A stretch of 64,000 bases of DNA, from contig PCDI01000005.1 of NCBI GenBank assembly GCA_002778195.1, positions 170,046 through 234,045 of the forward strand, read 5' to 3'. This DNA comes from Raffaelea ambrosiae. Taxonomy: Eukaryota > Ascomycota > Sordariomycetes > Ophiostomatales > Ophiostomataceae. A program made the translations under genes and the position numbers. The notes below the pieces were generated by a model. That model was not told the DNA's origin. It did not search any database and saw nothing but the letters and a program-made list of their open reading frames with translations. Positions 1 to 11,315 of this stretch are shown here, in pieces (positions within the stretch are counted from its first letter, which is position 1; each line of letters opens with the position of its first letter).

Positions 1-1
1 A

Positions 2-319
2 CTGTTGGCTCCAGACGTGCTGGCCATGGCCGAAGCACTTAGCTTCTTGGAGGGGCCGTTTATTGGCATCTTGGAGGATGGCCATGTGATTCTGGCCACG
101 TCCCCGGAATGGGTGGATGTCTCTGTCGAGGCCGAGATGCGAGACAGACGCAGTGTGCATGTTCAAGAAGTACAGTTCCCGCGCTGCATCCGGCAGGCGG
201 AGGATGGGAGGACATGGCGTTTGCTGGACATGGTACACTTCTCAACGTGCACGACGCCTGGAGCCGATTTCTACAGCGCGAAAAATAGAAAGGTTTGTTT
301 TGGCGTAGGAAGGAAGTAG
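2..319 (+). CDS. 3' end of an unrecognised protein (partial at left edge)
   Basis: The frame is open from the first bases of the window to a TAG at 317-319, so about 105 C-terminal residues are visible and the 5' end lies outside. Codon use looks coding (GAC, GAG, GCC and GTC are frequent) and the composition is that of a soluble globular protein, with segments such as FIGILEDGHVILATSPEW. GC content falls sharply after the stop, which suits a gene end. An AAG|GTTTGT donor-like site at about 292 means the real end could be an intron boundary instead. I do not recognise the family. Moderate confidence that it is coding, none on function. Confidence 0.45.
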   Translation: MLAPDVLAMAEALSFLEGPFIGILEDGHVILATSPEWVDVSVEAEMRDRRSVHVQEVQFPRCIRQAEDGRTWRLLDMVHFSTCTTPGADFYSAKNRKVCFGVGRK

Positions 320-3135
320 AAAACGAGAAAAAATTGGACGAGCCGAGAAGTTTCACCAAGCAACGTCGAGCCAACCGACGGGCCGCAGATATTTCGGTAT
401 TGATACGGGGTCTATTATGCTCTGGAATGACTGACGGACACGAAGGGAAGAGTAAGATATCATTAAAAGCTTGCACCGGCACACTTCTGAATTCGGCCGT
501 AGCACCATCATCGTTTCTTAATTGCAGGAATTCCCAGTCCGAATACTGAGTGCTCAGCCAGGCGGAAGAAGAGCCGGGAATTGCCTGTGTTACGTCTGTT
601 CCGCTCTTGGGTTCTGATAACGGTAGATAGAGAGGATGGTATTATCAATGATATCAAAAAATACCAAAAATACCGAAGATATCGTATCTCACAATCATGT
701 GACAGATCTTGATACCAAGAAAACTATAAACCAACGTCAACTATAGGGGCCTGGCAAGAGAGGCAGGCCTTGGGCTTAGAAGCGCGAGAAAGCAATTCAG
801 ATTTGTCATCGCAAGCTCGTAGTGTGGCCGAATGTTGCATTTCCGTCTCCCGCCTAATAACAACGATCAGACGGACCTGTGGTTCTGTTTGACGGAACCC
901 TTTAAGCATAAACCGGCACTAAGCCGACAAGAGAGAGAGGGCCTTCTGTAGGGTTGGGTGAGCACGCCATAGCAGACCATGTATGAGGACGTGAACAAAT
1001 GGGGGTTATATGCTGTCATGATTTTCTATCTATTTGTACATTTGTGCTGTGCAGGGAGTTTCGGTTGTGTAATACGCTATTTAGAGTTGTTTGGGGGCAG
1101 TGCGCACGTGTCCCTCAGCCTTGTTTCGATCCGAATTACTGGACGGCAGCAATAAAGCTTCAACCCGTTGCCACACAGGATGGGACAGTCGGATGAACAG
1201 CCTCGAATGAACAGCCCGTGTGCTAGCTTGGCCTCTGGTTGTTACTATTGCAGACGGGCTTGGATCCCAGAATACGAATGATTCAGCCTGTTTGAACATG
1301 GTATTGTTTGTCTCCCCAGTTGCATTACAAGCACGAGCACTCGTTCTACACCCCTTTTTGGTGCTGTGGCTGGCCTCCTTCCAGGGTTACAAAAAAAATG
1401 CACATGTTCGCCTAATATCCCTGGCCGGCATGATACGAACGTTCGCCTCGGATTGGCTGATTTGTACGTAATACTTAGTCTAGTCGAGACGGGGAACGGC
1501 AATTTTCACACTACGCGGATGGCACCTTGTTCACCGAAATTTAACAAGCAGATTCCCTGCGCGAAAAAAACCTACGGAACCCCTATAAGTGTGGCACAAT
1601 GGAACTTTGCCTGTATTCTTTTTTTTTCTCTAGCCTGGTACATATGCTACTATAGTAAATACGAACACCGCAAAAAAACAACCGACCAAAAAGACAGTCC
1701 CTAAAACCTACCTGTCTAGGACCTACCTCGTGGAGCACTTCAAATGCTCCCTAGTAGGGAATGATTCATGGAATCGTGCGGTTCATCTATACGCGCCATC
1801 CAGGCCAAAACAGCTGGCGGAGTTAAAGCACTCCAAGTCCAACTCTTGCCTCTTTTGTGGAATGCGCGAGCAGAATAGCGCACACACACGCACACACATC
1901 ACCCTGAAGACTAAAGAAACAATACAAGAAAGGCACGACGTCAACGACACGGGATACACAGACACGGAAGAGGAGAGAAAAAGGAGCCACGAGGAGGAAA
2001 ACAAAGCCTTGAAGATCTGAAGCAGCCAGCGTGAAGAGCCGAGACCTTGCTGAGCCACCCCGCTTTCGGGATTGCAGTGCAACTGGGTCGTAAGCTAGAC
2101 CGCGTGCCAGGACAACGTGACGTCCTTGGTGGTTGATCAAGCCCAGACAGAAGAGCGGTCTGGCCAGCACTTCCATCATGGGCGTGGATCTATCTCGTTT
2201 CTGCGAAAAACAAAGTAGATTTCGAGCCAAGTCTCAAGTGTCCGTCGTTGTTCGGCGTAACTGTTCGGCTTTATGACGGGGACTGACGCGGGCTCGTCGT
2301 AAGATTGGTTTTTTGTAGGCTGTTGGATAATAACACCGCTATTCCGCGGGTGGTCCTTTTTTTTGTCTGTGAATTGGCTCCGTTTCTTGGCAGAATTCAA
2401 GGGCTCTGGCCGGCGATGGTTTGACTCGGTTTTCCCTTTGCCCGTCATCCCGACATTCGGTCTCGCCACACACGAAAGACGCCTGTGCTTTTCAGATCAT
2501 TCGGTCTTCTCTTGTGCCTCTTCGCTCGGCTCCTCATTTTCTCCCCGCGCAAACAAGAAAAGCAAAACAGAACAAAGCCAGACAACCCGACAACGAAGCA
2601 AACAAAAAAGAAAGGGGGGGGGGGGGCAGAAAGATAAGGTATAAAAAAAAAGACAACAGCTTTTGTGAATGCCGCTCAAATACCCGGTGCCTAGTCCGCA
2701 TGTCTCGTTTTCTCTTCCGGTCATGAAATAAAAGATGAAAAGAATATTTTTGTGTTGAATACATGCCAATTCTGAGAAATAAACTGTAGATGCCCCCAAT
2801 TCCCTTTTATGGAAAGACACTTTTTTTTCCTTAAACAAGAAGGCTCTGCTTTGGCCTTTCGTTTGCGTAATACACCAAATATACGGGATGTGGTCGTGAC
2901 GCAGGGTATCAAGCTTGGGGGGGTATCATAAAATGCAAGAATCCGCCAAAGGTGCAAGGTATGTGTGTGTGTGCTTGTGTGTGCGTGCTGTGCATAGACG
3001 TAACAGTAAAATATCCAAAACATAAATGCCGGAAATGCTGATGAAAGTCGTGGGAAGGCCAGATCGGAAAGCATATGCGCAGCCGGACAAGGGTTCTCGT
3101 CTTGCTGTCTGCTGCCAGTATAGGCGAGATGCTGT
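320..3135. other. intergenic region, no gene seen
   Basis: There is no ORF with coding-like codon use. The stretch holds an AT-rich block with repeated ATACCAAAAATACC-type words (about 650-725), poly-purine and poly-pyrimidine runs (about 1970-2010 and 2590-2660), and a CA/TG dinucleotide run (about 2960-2985). It lies downstream of kapC, whose 3' UTR should occupy the last few hundred bases. Confidence 0.6.
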
Positions 3136-4718
3136 TCACCTAGTGTTGCTCGTATCAAATGAGAACTGCGTGGGGAACTGCATGCTCGCACTGAGGCCGA
3201 ACGGGTCCCAGTCGAGTGCTGGGTCGAGCAGCTGGGTCATGGACGGATAGCCATTCTGTCCCCCGATGACAGAGGACGCGGTCGATGGCGGGGCGCTCGT
3301 GGCCGGGCTCGCGAGGCTCAATGGCTGGGGACCGGCGGAATAGGTGCTGACGGAGTAGGGCCCTGGGGCGGCGGAGGGTGTATCGGGGCCATCGGTCGGG
3401 TCGTCGATCATGTTGTCGGCGGCTTCGTATTCCTGTTCTATATGCAATTGATCAGACTAGGACGACAAAGTTCTATTAAGCGGGGACAAAACAAAAACAA
3501 GGTGGGGGTCAGCTTGCCCAGCTGCTCCATGTGGTTCTGGAAAGAAGGAACCGGATAGAAAGACGTTGAGCTCACGCCCCCGGACCGTGGTGTCACCGGC
3601 TGCGGCGACGGCAATGGTGGAGGCTGTTGCTGCTGCTGATGGAGTTGTGCGTGGTGGTGCACCGCGTGGTGTTGCTGCTGCTGCTGCTGCTGCTGCTGCA
3701 GATGCTGTTGGTGCGGGTGCTGGTGAGGGTGAGGCTGCCGCTGCTGCTGCTGAATCGATCTTGGAACAGGGCCAGACAGACCCGGAATGGCACCAAGCTG
3801 GTTCGTCTTCATGGCGGCTGCGGCGTGGACTTGCGGTGGTGGTGGCGGGTTCAGAACAGGGCGAATGTTGGATGATGGGTCGGAGGTCGACGCCGCAGGA
3901 GAGGCGCCGTAAACAGGCGTAGAAGCTGCAGGCGAGGCAGAGTGCGAGGACGGCGTTGGCCGGCTCTTGGGCGAGGCCACAACTGAGGTCGGAGTCGGAT
4001 GGCTTGGGGTAGCGCCGACCAGGCTCGGTGGAGGCAGAGGCGACACGCCGGGCTCAAGCTTGGGAGCAATGCTCGAGTTGGAGCGGCGAGCGTGGTGGCG
4101 GTTGAGGATGGCGCGAGGTATCGGCGGAGGCTGGACGAGGTTCTGTGGCATGTGGGTTGGGCCCAAGTTGGGGCTGCCCGTCTTGGCGCGCAGCTCAGCT
4201 TGGACGTCGATGCCCTTTTCGAGCAGGATGCGCTCCAGCAGCGAGTTCTTGTAGCGCAGCATCAGACACTCGTCGGCGGCGTGGCGATGGGCAGTCTGCA
4301 GGTTGTGCAGGTTCTGCTCGTGCACGCGAATGGTCTCCTCGAGCTGTTTGATATACTCCGTGCGGCGCTCGCGGAAGGCGGCCTGTGCCTGGCGGTTGCG
4401 CTGCTTCCGCTCCTCTGAAGTTGCATAGATCTAGATGGGAGTGGTCAGTCGACGTTATTCGTGGCGTGTTTTGTCTTGTCTTGCTGTGCATTCCAATCTT
4501 CGCCCTGGATCTCTGGAAGAAGCGAGTTGAGCTTTACTTACCGGCTTGCGGCCACCCTTGCGCTTGATAGGCTGGTCCTGGGGTGTGCTGCTACTCGTAG
4601 TGGCATTGTTGTTGGTGCCACCGGCCGAGGTCGGTTCGTTCTCCGGGCCGGAGTCGCCGGAGTCGTCCGAGTCGTGCTTGACAGGGTCGTGAGTGTCGAT
4701 GGACATGATGTCGGCCAT
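3136..4718 (-). CDS. kapC: KapC-type bZIP transcription factor (AP-1/Pap1-like)
   Basis: Three exons on the minus strand: 4718-4542, 4430-3518 and 3437-3136, giving 463 residues. The start at 4718 opens MADIMSIDTHDP after a TC-rich leader. Exon 2 begins in the basic region with IYATSEERKQRNRQAQAAF, which carries the Pap1/Yap signature N-R-x-A-Q-x-x-F-R, followed by a leucine zipper up to about residue 120 and the very conserved block ECLMLRYKNSLLERILLEKG. A long Pro/Ser/Gln-rich tail follows, with polyglutamine at 3620-3755. Fungal KapC proteins share this layout; they are nuclear DNA-binding regulators, and the target genes cannot be read here. Intron 1 (4431-4541) is GT-AG. Intron 2 (3438-3517) only works as a GC-AG intron (G|GCAAGC...TATAG|AA), joining MEQL to EQEYEAADNM. 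Recognition of the bZIP is firm; the kapC name is a family match by eye. Confidence 0.9.
3620..3755 (-). repeat. CAG/CTG triplet tract coding polyglutamine-histidine
   Basis: Imperfect CTG/GTG triplets on the plus strand encode runs of Gln interrupted by His and Pro in the C-terminal half of the KapC protein. Such tracts are typical of fungal transcription-factor activation regions and are likely to vary in length between strains. Confidence 0.8.
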
Positions 4719-7700
4719 GGTCTGGGTAGTCGAGACGCTGGAGCCGGCGGGCGGCGAAAACGCCTCGGGGAGGAAAGGGGGGTGAGGTGAGAAAAAGGAG
4801 TGTAAGTAGGAGCGAGGTTGTGGAAGGGAGTGGTGAGGACGGCGCAATGATCACTGCTGGATGAGGCAAAGACGGCGACCAAAGAGGCAGTTGGTGATGA
4901 TGTCCTCACACAAGACGGCAACGTACACAACGCGAACAGGTGTCACAGCCGGCACAATGTCGACGTCGTGTAGCAGAGACGGAAGACGCCTGCCTTGATG
5001 AACTCCACACGTTGGCAACGGCGCGGGGTGGAGATTGGCTTATCGAAAAAAGAAGGTACGGTCCCTCGGGATAGACAGCCAGATTGGCGATGGGACTATT
5101 TTCGCGTAGTGAACCTTTGGAGCTTCTCGAAGCTCCCGTGGAAGCTTTGGATGGCCGAGGATGGTGTGCGTCCTCTGCACCGGCCACACCTGACAGGCCA
5201 GCGTATTTTTCGTTTTTCCTTCGTTTTTTTTTTCCCGTCCAGTTCTCCACTACAGGGCCACAGCTATAGGGCGATGGCACACGGGGGAAGGAAGGAAAAA
5301 AAACCACGTAAAAACGTGGATTTATCGAGCCCTTTTTTTTATCCCGCACCGAGGAGCAACAAAACCACAGAAGAAGAAGCAGCAGCCACAGAAAAAGCGC
5401 AAGGCGTATAAATGGCTGCAGCAACAGGAGCGGCACAGTGTCGGCGACTGACAACGGCTTCTTCTTTGGACGTTCTAGATGGCCAGATGGTTCAACAGCT
5501 GCTCTCCAGCAGAGGCGTGCTGCAGGCAGCACTGCCAATCAGAAGGAGACGGTGTCTCGGAAACCGTTGGATGATGTGCCCCAAGAGAAGACGGGCAACA
5601 AAACAAGGCCGGGCAGGTCCCGACAGTCTGGAAACGGGGTGCTGGGAAGGGGGACAAAAGAAAAGAGAGACCAGGTCGAGGGCGATAAGCAGCCAGGATA
5701 GGAAAACGGTATGTAATGAGAATCAATAGAGCCGCGGTGCTGTAGGAGATCAGGGCGGGTGCCAGGCACAGGAAAGAAGCAGCGTTGATTGTGTGCTCAG
5801 GTTGACGAGTTTCGAAAGATAAGAAAAAAGACGATGACAGGTTGTGTGTGAGTAAAGAAAAGAGAAGAATGGGTTGGTTTTATGTAATGTGAATGGAATT
5901 TGGGGGGGACTGTCAAATAATAAAAACGAGAGAAAGGGCTTTGGGCTTTGGGCTTTGGGGCTGGGGGGGGGGGTGACCAAGGAAGAGGAGGGCAGGAACG
6001 GCGAGGAGGGCGAGAACGGACTGGAAAAAGCAAGAACGAGAAGACGAGAAAGGTTATAAAAAAGAAAAGAAAAAAGAGCAGAAATTTTATAAAATGGAAT
6101 AAACCAAACGAGAACGAACGGACAGGCCAGAGTAATAGAGAGTAACAGTGTTTTACTATGTGAGCCAGGACCAGCAAAGAGAACAGCAGGAGCGAACAAC
6201 AGGAGTAGAGAGAACGAGCGTTTCTTGTTCGCTCCTTCCTTGCCTGCTGCTCCTGCCTCTCCACCTCCACCCTACTCGTGTGTTTTGGGGGGGTTTTTTT
6301 GGCCCTTACTTTTTGGCAACTTGCTCTTTCCTCGCACCCTCCCCCTCTTGTCCTCCGCACACCCCCCCTCCCCATCCTATCGTGGGCTGGTCCTTCCCAC
6401 CTTTGCAGACCGCGGGAAGGCAGTCAGCTGCGTGGCCAGGTCTTTTGTTGAGCCACTGAAGTCTCACCCCCGCGCGCCAGCACGTACAAAAGTAGCAGTT
6501 CCTGTAAGCGTGTGAAAAAAGCAATACGTTTAACTACGAGGCAATGCGCTGCGAGTATTCCTGTGTTTGTCCTTTGTTTCTCCAGGTCTGCCGCCCATAA
6601 CAGCCAATATTGCAACAGGTCTGCCTGTTATTGCCTTGTTTCCCCCATCCCAGGCAGCGAACACCCCTGTTGCATTGCCGTTTGGGTCTACGAGAATGGG
6701 GTGCTCAGGAGGGCTCGCAATAATACTCGGAGGCCATGAGAAGCAGAAGCATACGAGGAGTACCACATAGTAACTAGTTAGGGATACGTTTGCAAGTACA
6801 CAGTCGTATCTTCATGCGAGAAAGCCGGTGCTGCTGCTCGCAAGTGCATGGCATCTCAGTAAGTGGCCATGTGTTTGTATAAGCCAATGGCGAGGCGAAA
6901 TGGCGAGAGGGAAAATTTTTCTTTTTCCCAACGCTGATCTCCTAGAATGGCGGCCAGGACGAAGTACCAAGTATTAGTATGGTTGGGCCGGCCGGACTGG
7001 TGTGGGCGCTGTGTTGTGTTGTGTTGTTGGTTCGCCGGCTGGCCCAGGGCCCAGGTCAGTCCGGCGGCCACACTTAGCGCTGTCTTGCTGAAATTGCATG
7101 CCCGCGGATTTCCCACCAAAAGCGCTGGCAGGGTACCCCGTACTGAGATCATCTTTCATCGTGCGCGGCACCCTGAAGAGAGCTAGGCGGCACCCTAAAG
7201 CCCAAGCGCGGCTCCTTTGTCCCTTCGGACTTTGCTTACTCGCTAGTGTAGTCTTGGCCGTTTTGGGGGGGTTGCTGCCGAAGTCGGGCTTTGAAAGGAA
7301 GGCGAATGGGGCGGCGAACATAACAGCAGGGTTAGCTTAAAGAATTGGTTAGTTAGTTAATAGAATAAACAGAACAAACCCAATCCAGCTCCCCCCCCCC
7401 CAAAAAAAATGAAAAGAGAAAAGAGGCTGACACGTTCGACACGTTCTACGGGGATTTAGTGCTCCTACGAGACTCTCCACATTCTCTGAAGCATCTGACT
7501 AACGGCCTCAGGAGCTTTTGCCGAGAGGAGACAGCAGGACTGGCGTGGCTGTTGAAGAACGGAACGCCGGGTTCTGGGGTGGCCAATCTCTTCAGCAGAG
7601 CTTTATGGACATTCGGGTTATAACACATAGTGCTTTGTAAGATGCTTTCACGCCTTGCTTGATCACCCATCCTTGGACATGTGTGTGACCTCCCATTGGC

Positions 7701-8506
7701 GCCGATGGTGTCAGTTCATATAGCCTGAGAGCACTGCGAAGTCGGGGACGCCGTCGCTTGTGGCTGTCGCTTGTGGTTGCAGTGGTGAGCTTGCAGCGTA
7801 CAAGTGTGTGCGCGTGTGGTGAGTTGTGCATGAGAACGTCGGGCAATGTGGTCTGTGGCCAGTCTGTTTTACATAGTATGTTTTCGTGGGCGAGTCGGTG
7901 CCAGTGCCAGCAAATTTCCCCAAGTTCTCCCGGCTGGTAAGTGCCCTGCGCGGGCATGGCCGACCGTCCAGGCGTCTTCCCCCTCCAAGCATCTTACTTT
8001 TTTTTTCGCGTCACCTGAGCCATTTGGTGACGAGGGGAAGCCGTGGAAAATGTGGTCCTTGGCGCATTCCTTGTTGAGCACCAAAGCCCACTCTGCAAAA
8101 GTGTCCGAGCTCATCGGAGTCCGCCGAGCTAACCAGAAAACCCAATGAACCCACCAGAGAACCCACCACAAAGTCACCACAGCGCCCATCCAAAGGTACC
8201 TGCCCAGAACACGCCGAAGCTACAGGGTGCCCACCACACCGGCTGTACTCCTGCGGTACCCCATCTTCGTTTCCCCTCTTTATTCCCTTTCTCTTTTCGT
8301 ATTCTTCTTTTTTTCTTTTTCTGGGTTTTTATCTGTTCTTTCTCTTCTCGGCTTTTACTATGCAATTTTTATGGCTCGCTCAGTTTCATAGTGCCCATTA
8401 GATTTCTTTCCTCTTTGAGTCTTATTTGCATCTGCCTTAATACCACGTATATTACATTGTACACTCTGGTAAATATACACACCCCTGTCCAGTCCGATGC
8501 ACATAC

Positions 8507-8541
8507 TGTTGCCCATCCTGTTGCCCATCCTGTTGCCCATT
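8507..8541. repeat. short tandem repeat, unit TGTTGCCCATCC
   Basis: Three consecutive near-perfect copies of a 12-bp unit in intergenic DNA. No coding role is visible. Confidence 0.75.
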
Positions 8542-9071
8542 TTGCACCTTGTCTTCGCCTGCCCATGCCTGCCCTTGCTTCTCCCCTACCCTCTCCCCTC
8601 GTCTTTTTTTGTTAGGCAAAGGCGGGGGACCAAGTTGCCGTGTATTGGGGCGACGTGGGCACTGCATCTCCTCGGAGGAAAAGCGGAGCATAGTGCTTTA
8701 CTGCTTTTTGCTGTTGTGCATCGACTGCATGCTGGTCTGCACAAATGAAAAAAAGCACTCCCCAAAAACACCCATAATGTATTACGAGTACTCGCACGCG
8801 CGTTTACTGAATGCGAACTCCTGAGTACTCATGCGAACCCCCGTCCAAGAGTTATTTTTCCGAAACCAAACATTAGTGTCGGCTTGTGGCACGCAATCAG
8901 TCCATCATCGGAGCCCATTAAAAGAAGCCCACCAGAGGATCCAAAGCCAGGACATCATGACCATGGAGCGCCCACCTCCTGTAGACCCACTTTGGCGCCC
9001 CTACCCTCGCGTGAGGTTGTATTGCCCGTTGGGTTCACGGCTGGCGAGGCTGGCGAGTGTTGTGTGTACGA

Positions 9072-9093
9072 TACGAGTACTCGTACTCGTACT
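9072..9093. repeat. palindromic TACGAGTACTCGTA with extra TACTCG units
   Basis: The 14-bp perfect palindrome TACGAGTACTCGTA is extended by another CTCGTACT. The same core word recurs in other intergenic regions of the window, for example 8783, 22365, 26618, 34938, 35181 and 62353. Confidence 0.7.
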
Positions 9094-11315
9094 CCGTAGA
9101 TAAGATGGAAGCAAAAAGTGAAAAAATATAAATATACATATATAACCCCCCCCCCCCCCCCTAAAAAAAAACCCTCAAGGCAATAAGATACATGGCACGA
9201 TGTGTTCGTGGTCTGCCCACGCAGACTGCCGCGCACTACGAGTATGCCATATCAGAGAAGTAGACTTCAGAAAAGTAGGATCCCGAGTACATGTGGGAAG
9301 TACGGATATCTTTACAGGTAAGCTACGTCGTAAGCATACGAGTGCCCGTAGTGTAAGATAACTACTATGTACATAGTACACAACGTGCGAATCTGTCCTC
9401 CCACCCTTCGCCAGGATCAAAAGGATCAAAAAGAACCGCACTTGTAGCCCACACCGGAAACGACGCCATCAGTAGCCAGTACAGAGAGCCACCCTACCAC
9501 ACCTGGCGCCCACCATACCTCCACCCTGCCTGTGTCCAAGCTGCTTCCAAGCACGCCAGCCAGGCAATGAAACGGCACCAAGTTTTCTAGAAGGATTCTA
9601 GCGCGGCCCCTTTGCAACCTTTTGCGAGCAAGCCCCCTTTGTGCAATCCCACAATGCCTCGCCCCCAATTTGTGCGTGTGTGTCGATCTCCGGTTCTCGC
9701 AGGTGGAGAGTGGCAATCTTAACAGAGAAATGATCTCATTCTGTAGAGCGAGCAAGTTCCAAGTCTCGAGAGAAGTCTCCTTCGCACCGTCGCATCGTGT
9801 CTTTTCTCTTCTTTCGTTCAGTGTGGCTGGCCCGGCTCGCCTAGCTGGCCTGACAGGCCTCGCATTTCCTACGTCTCATCCACCACCCTACCCTTTGTTC
9901 TTTGATCTTTCTGGAAATCTTACCCGGATGGCGCGCTTTTCAAGATGCTTCTCTAGCTTCCTGGAAGTCCCTGCTTCCCTTGTGACCCGGTCCGTGCAAT
10001 ATAGCACCCCCCCCCCAACACAGCGTTGTTGGCCCGTCTGAGTCGTTTGATTCGTCTGCCCATGCTCCCTTTCGATCCTGTTGGTTCCTTTTGGTCCATC
10101 CTGGATTGTTCTTTTCTTCTTTTGTTGTTCTTTTATCGTTTCATTGTTCGCTGCCCGTGCCGTCTTACTTATGAGTACATGCCTTGCTTGCTTTTTTTGC
10201 GTGTGCCTCGTCTGGCGCATCTTGCGCTGTCCTGTCGCATCCCACTTTGTTTCGAACACCGGGAGCTTACCCGTTGTGTCTGGCCCCTGGTTCCATTCGC
10301 AAAACTACGAAAAGGGGGCCCTCTGGTGTTCCTCGGCCGTGCATGTTCTGTGTTCCTGCATGCCGGTAATTGGACACGAAATCTTCCCACCTGGCCGACC
10401 TGTGGATGCTGCACGCTTGAGAGAAAAGTATGGCCCATCTGCGATTAGGCACGTTCCGTTGTAAGATACTCACGCCATCCTATGTACGATACAATGCATA
10501 CCCACGAAAAGTGGCGACAATTTGCCATTAGGCAATTCCTATACCGGCGAGTGCTTCCGTTTGCAGGCAAGGCAGCGGCATCCCACGCATCTCTCGCTCA
10601 TCTCTATATGAAATGCGCCTGTGGCCACTTCTGCCGATGCACTGCTCAATTAGCAACTTACCATCGCGGTTAACGTGCCTATGTAACTGCATCTGGCAAG
10701 TGCCCTCTATACATTGGAGACTGCTAGTCGTGTATTAGCTCCTCTTGCCAACAACAGCCACGAGCGCCTCGTACATACTAATTAGTTATGTAGTAAGATA
10801 CACTCGTAGCAACCACCACCGTTGAGTGTGGCTTGCCTCTGGCGGAAGTCGTGGCGCAGTGATGACTCATCACCGACTTTTGTTTTTGTTTGTTGCTAGT
10901 GCACGGGAAGGAGCTTGGGCCACGCTGAAAGTAAACAAAGCCCCCCTCCACATCGCCCCTGCCTTTTTGGCCCAAACACACGCGCGCTCCTTTCCACTCG
11001 TCAGGACAACAAGAGAAGCCTAAGGAATGGCAAAGACGTCCGTCAACGGCGCGTGATCTGCGATCTGTAGTCGACAATTTTTGTTTCCTTGACACCAAAA
11101 GCCCGCTCTCCGGGAGAGACTTTGCGACATCATTGCCCTTGTGAACCGGCCAGGTGATCTGAGGACAAGACATAAAGCCCGCGGCTTGGTTTGTTTACCT
11201 TTTGGGTTTCCAGCAGTTCCTCCTCCGCTGGGATCCAACCCTGGAAGATTCTTCCACACCCACACCACGCATTGGTTTTCCTTAATACGCCAGATAAGCA
11301 TCTAAAAGCATCGCC

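Larger units (their letters stand above)
4719..11315. other. 6.6-kb gene-poor intergenic region
   Basis: Upstream of kapC and of the next plus-strand gene. ORFs here (up to 210 codons) have no coding-like codon use, no recognisable domains and often run through homopolymers. Visible structure: the TC-rich kapC leader (4719-4900), long purine/pyrimidine-asymmetric stretches (about 5800-6300), G- or C-runs at 5960, 6287, 7390 and 9146, a T-rich block (8270-8480), a 12-bp tandem repeat at 8507-8541 and TACGAGTACTCG words at 8783 and 9072. It could hold non-coding transcripts or a long regulatory region; nothing proves it. Confidence 0.55.

Noticed and set aside
5797..6375. 192-codon minus ORF with hydrophobic Phe/Ser/Leu runs
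   Set aside because: It is the complement of a purine-rich repeat tract; composition mimics membrane segments without real coding bias.
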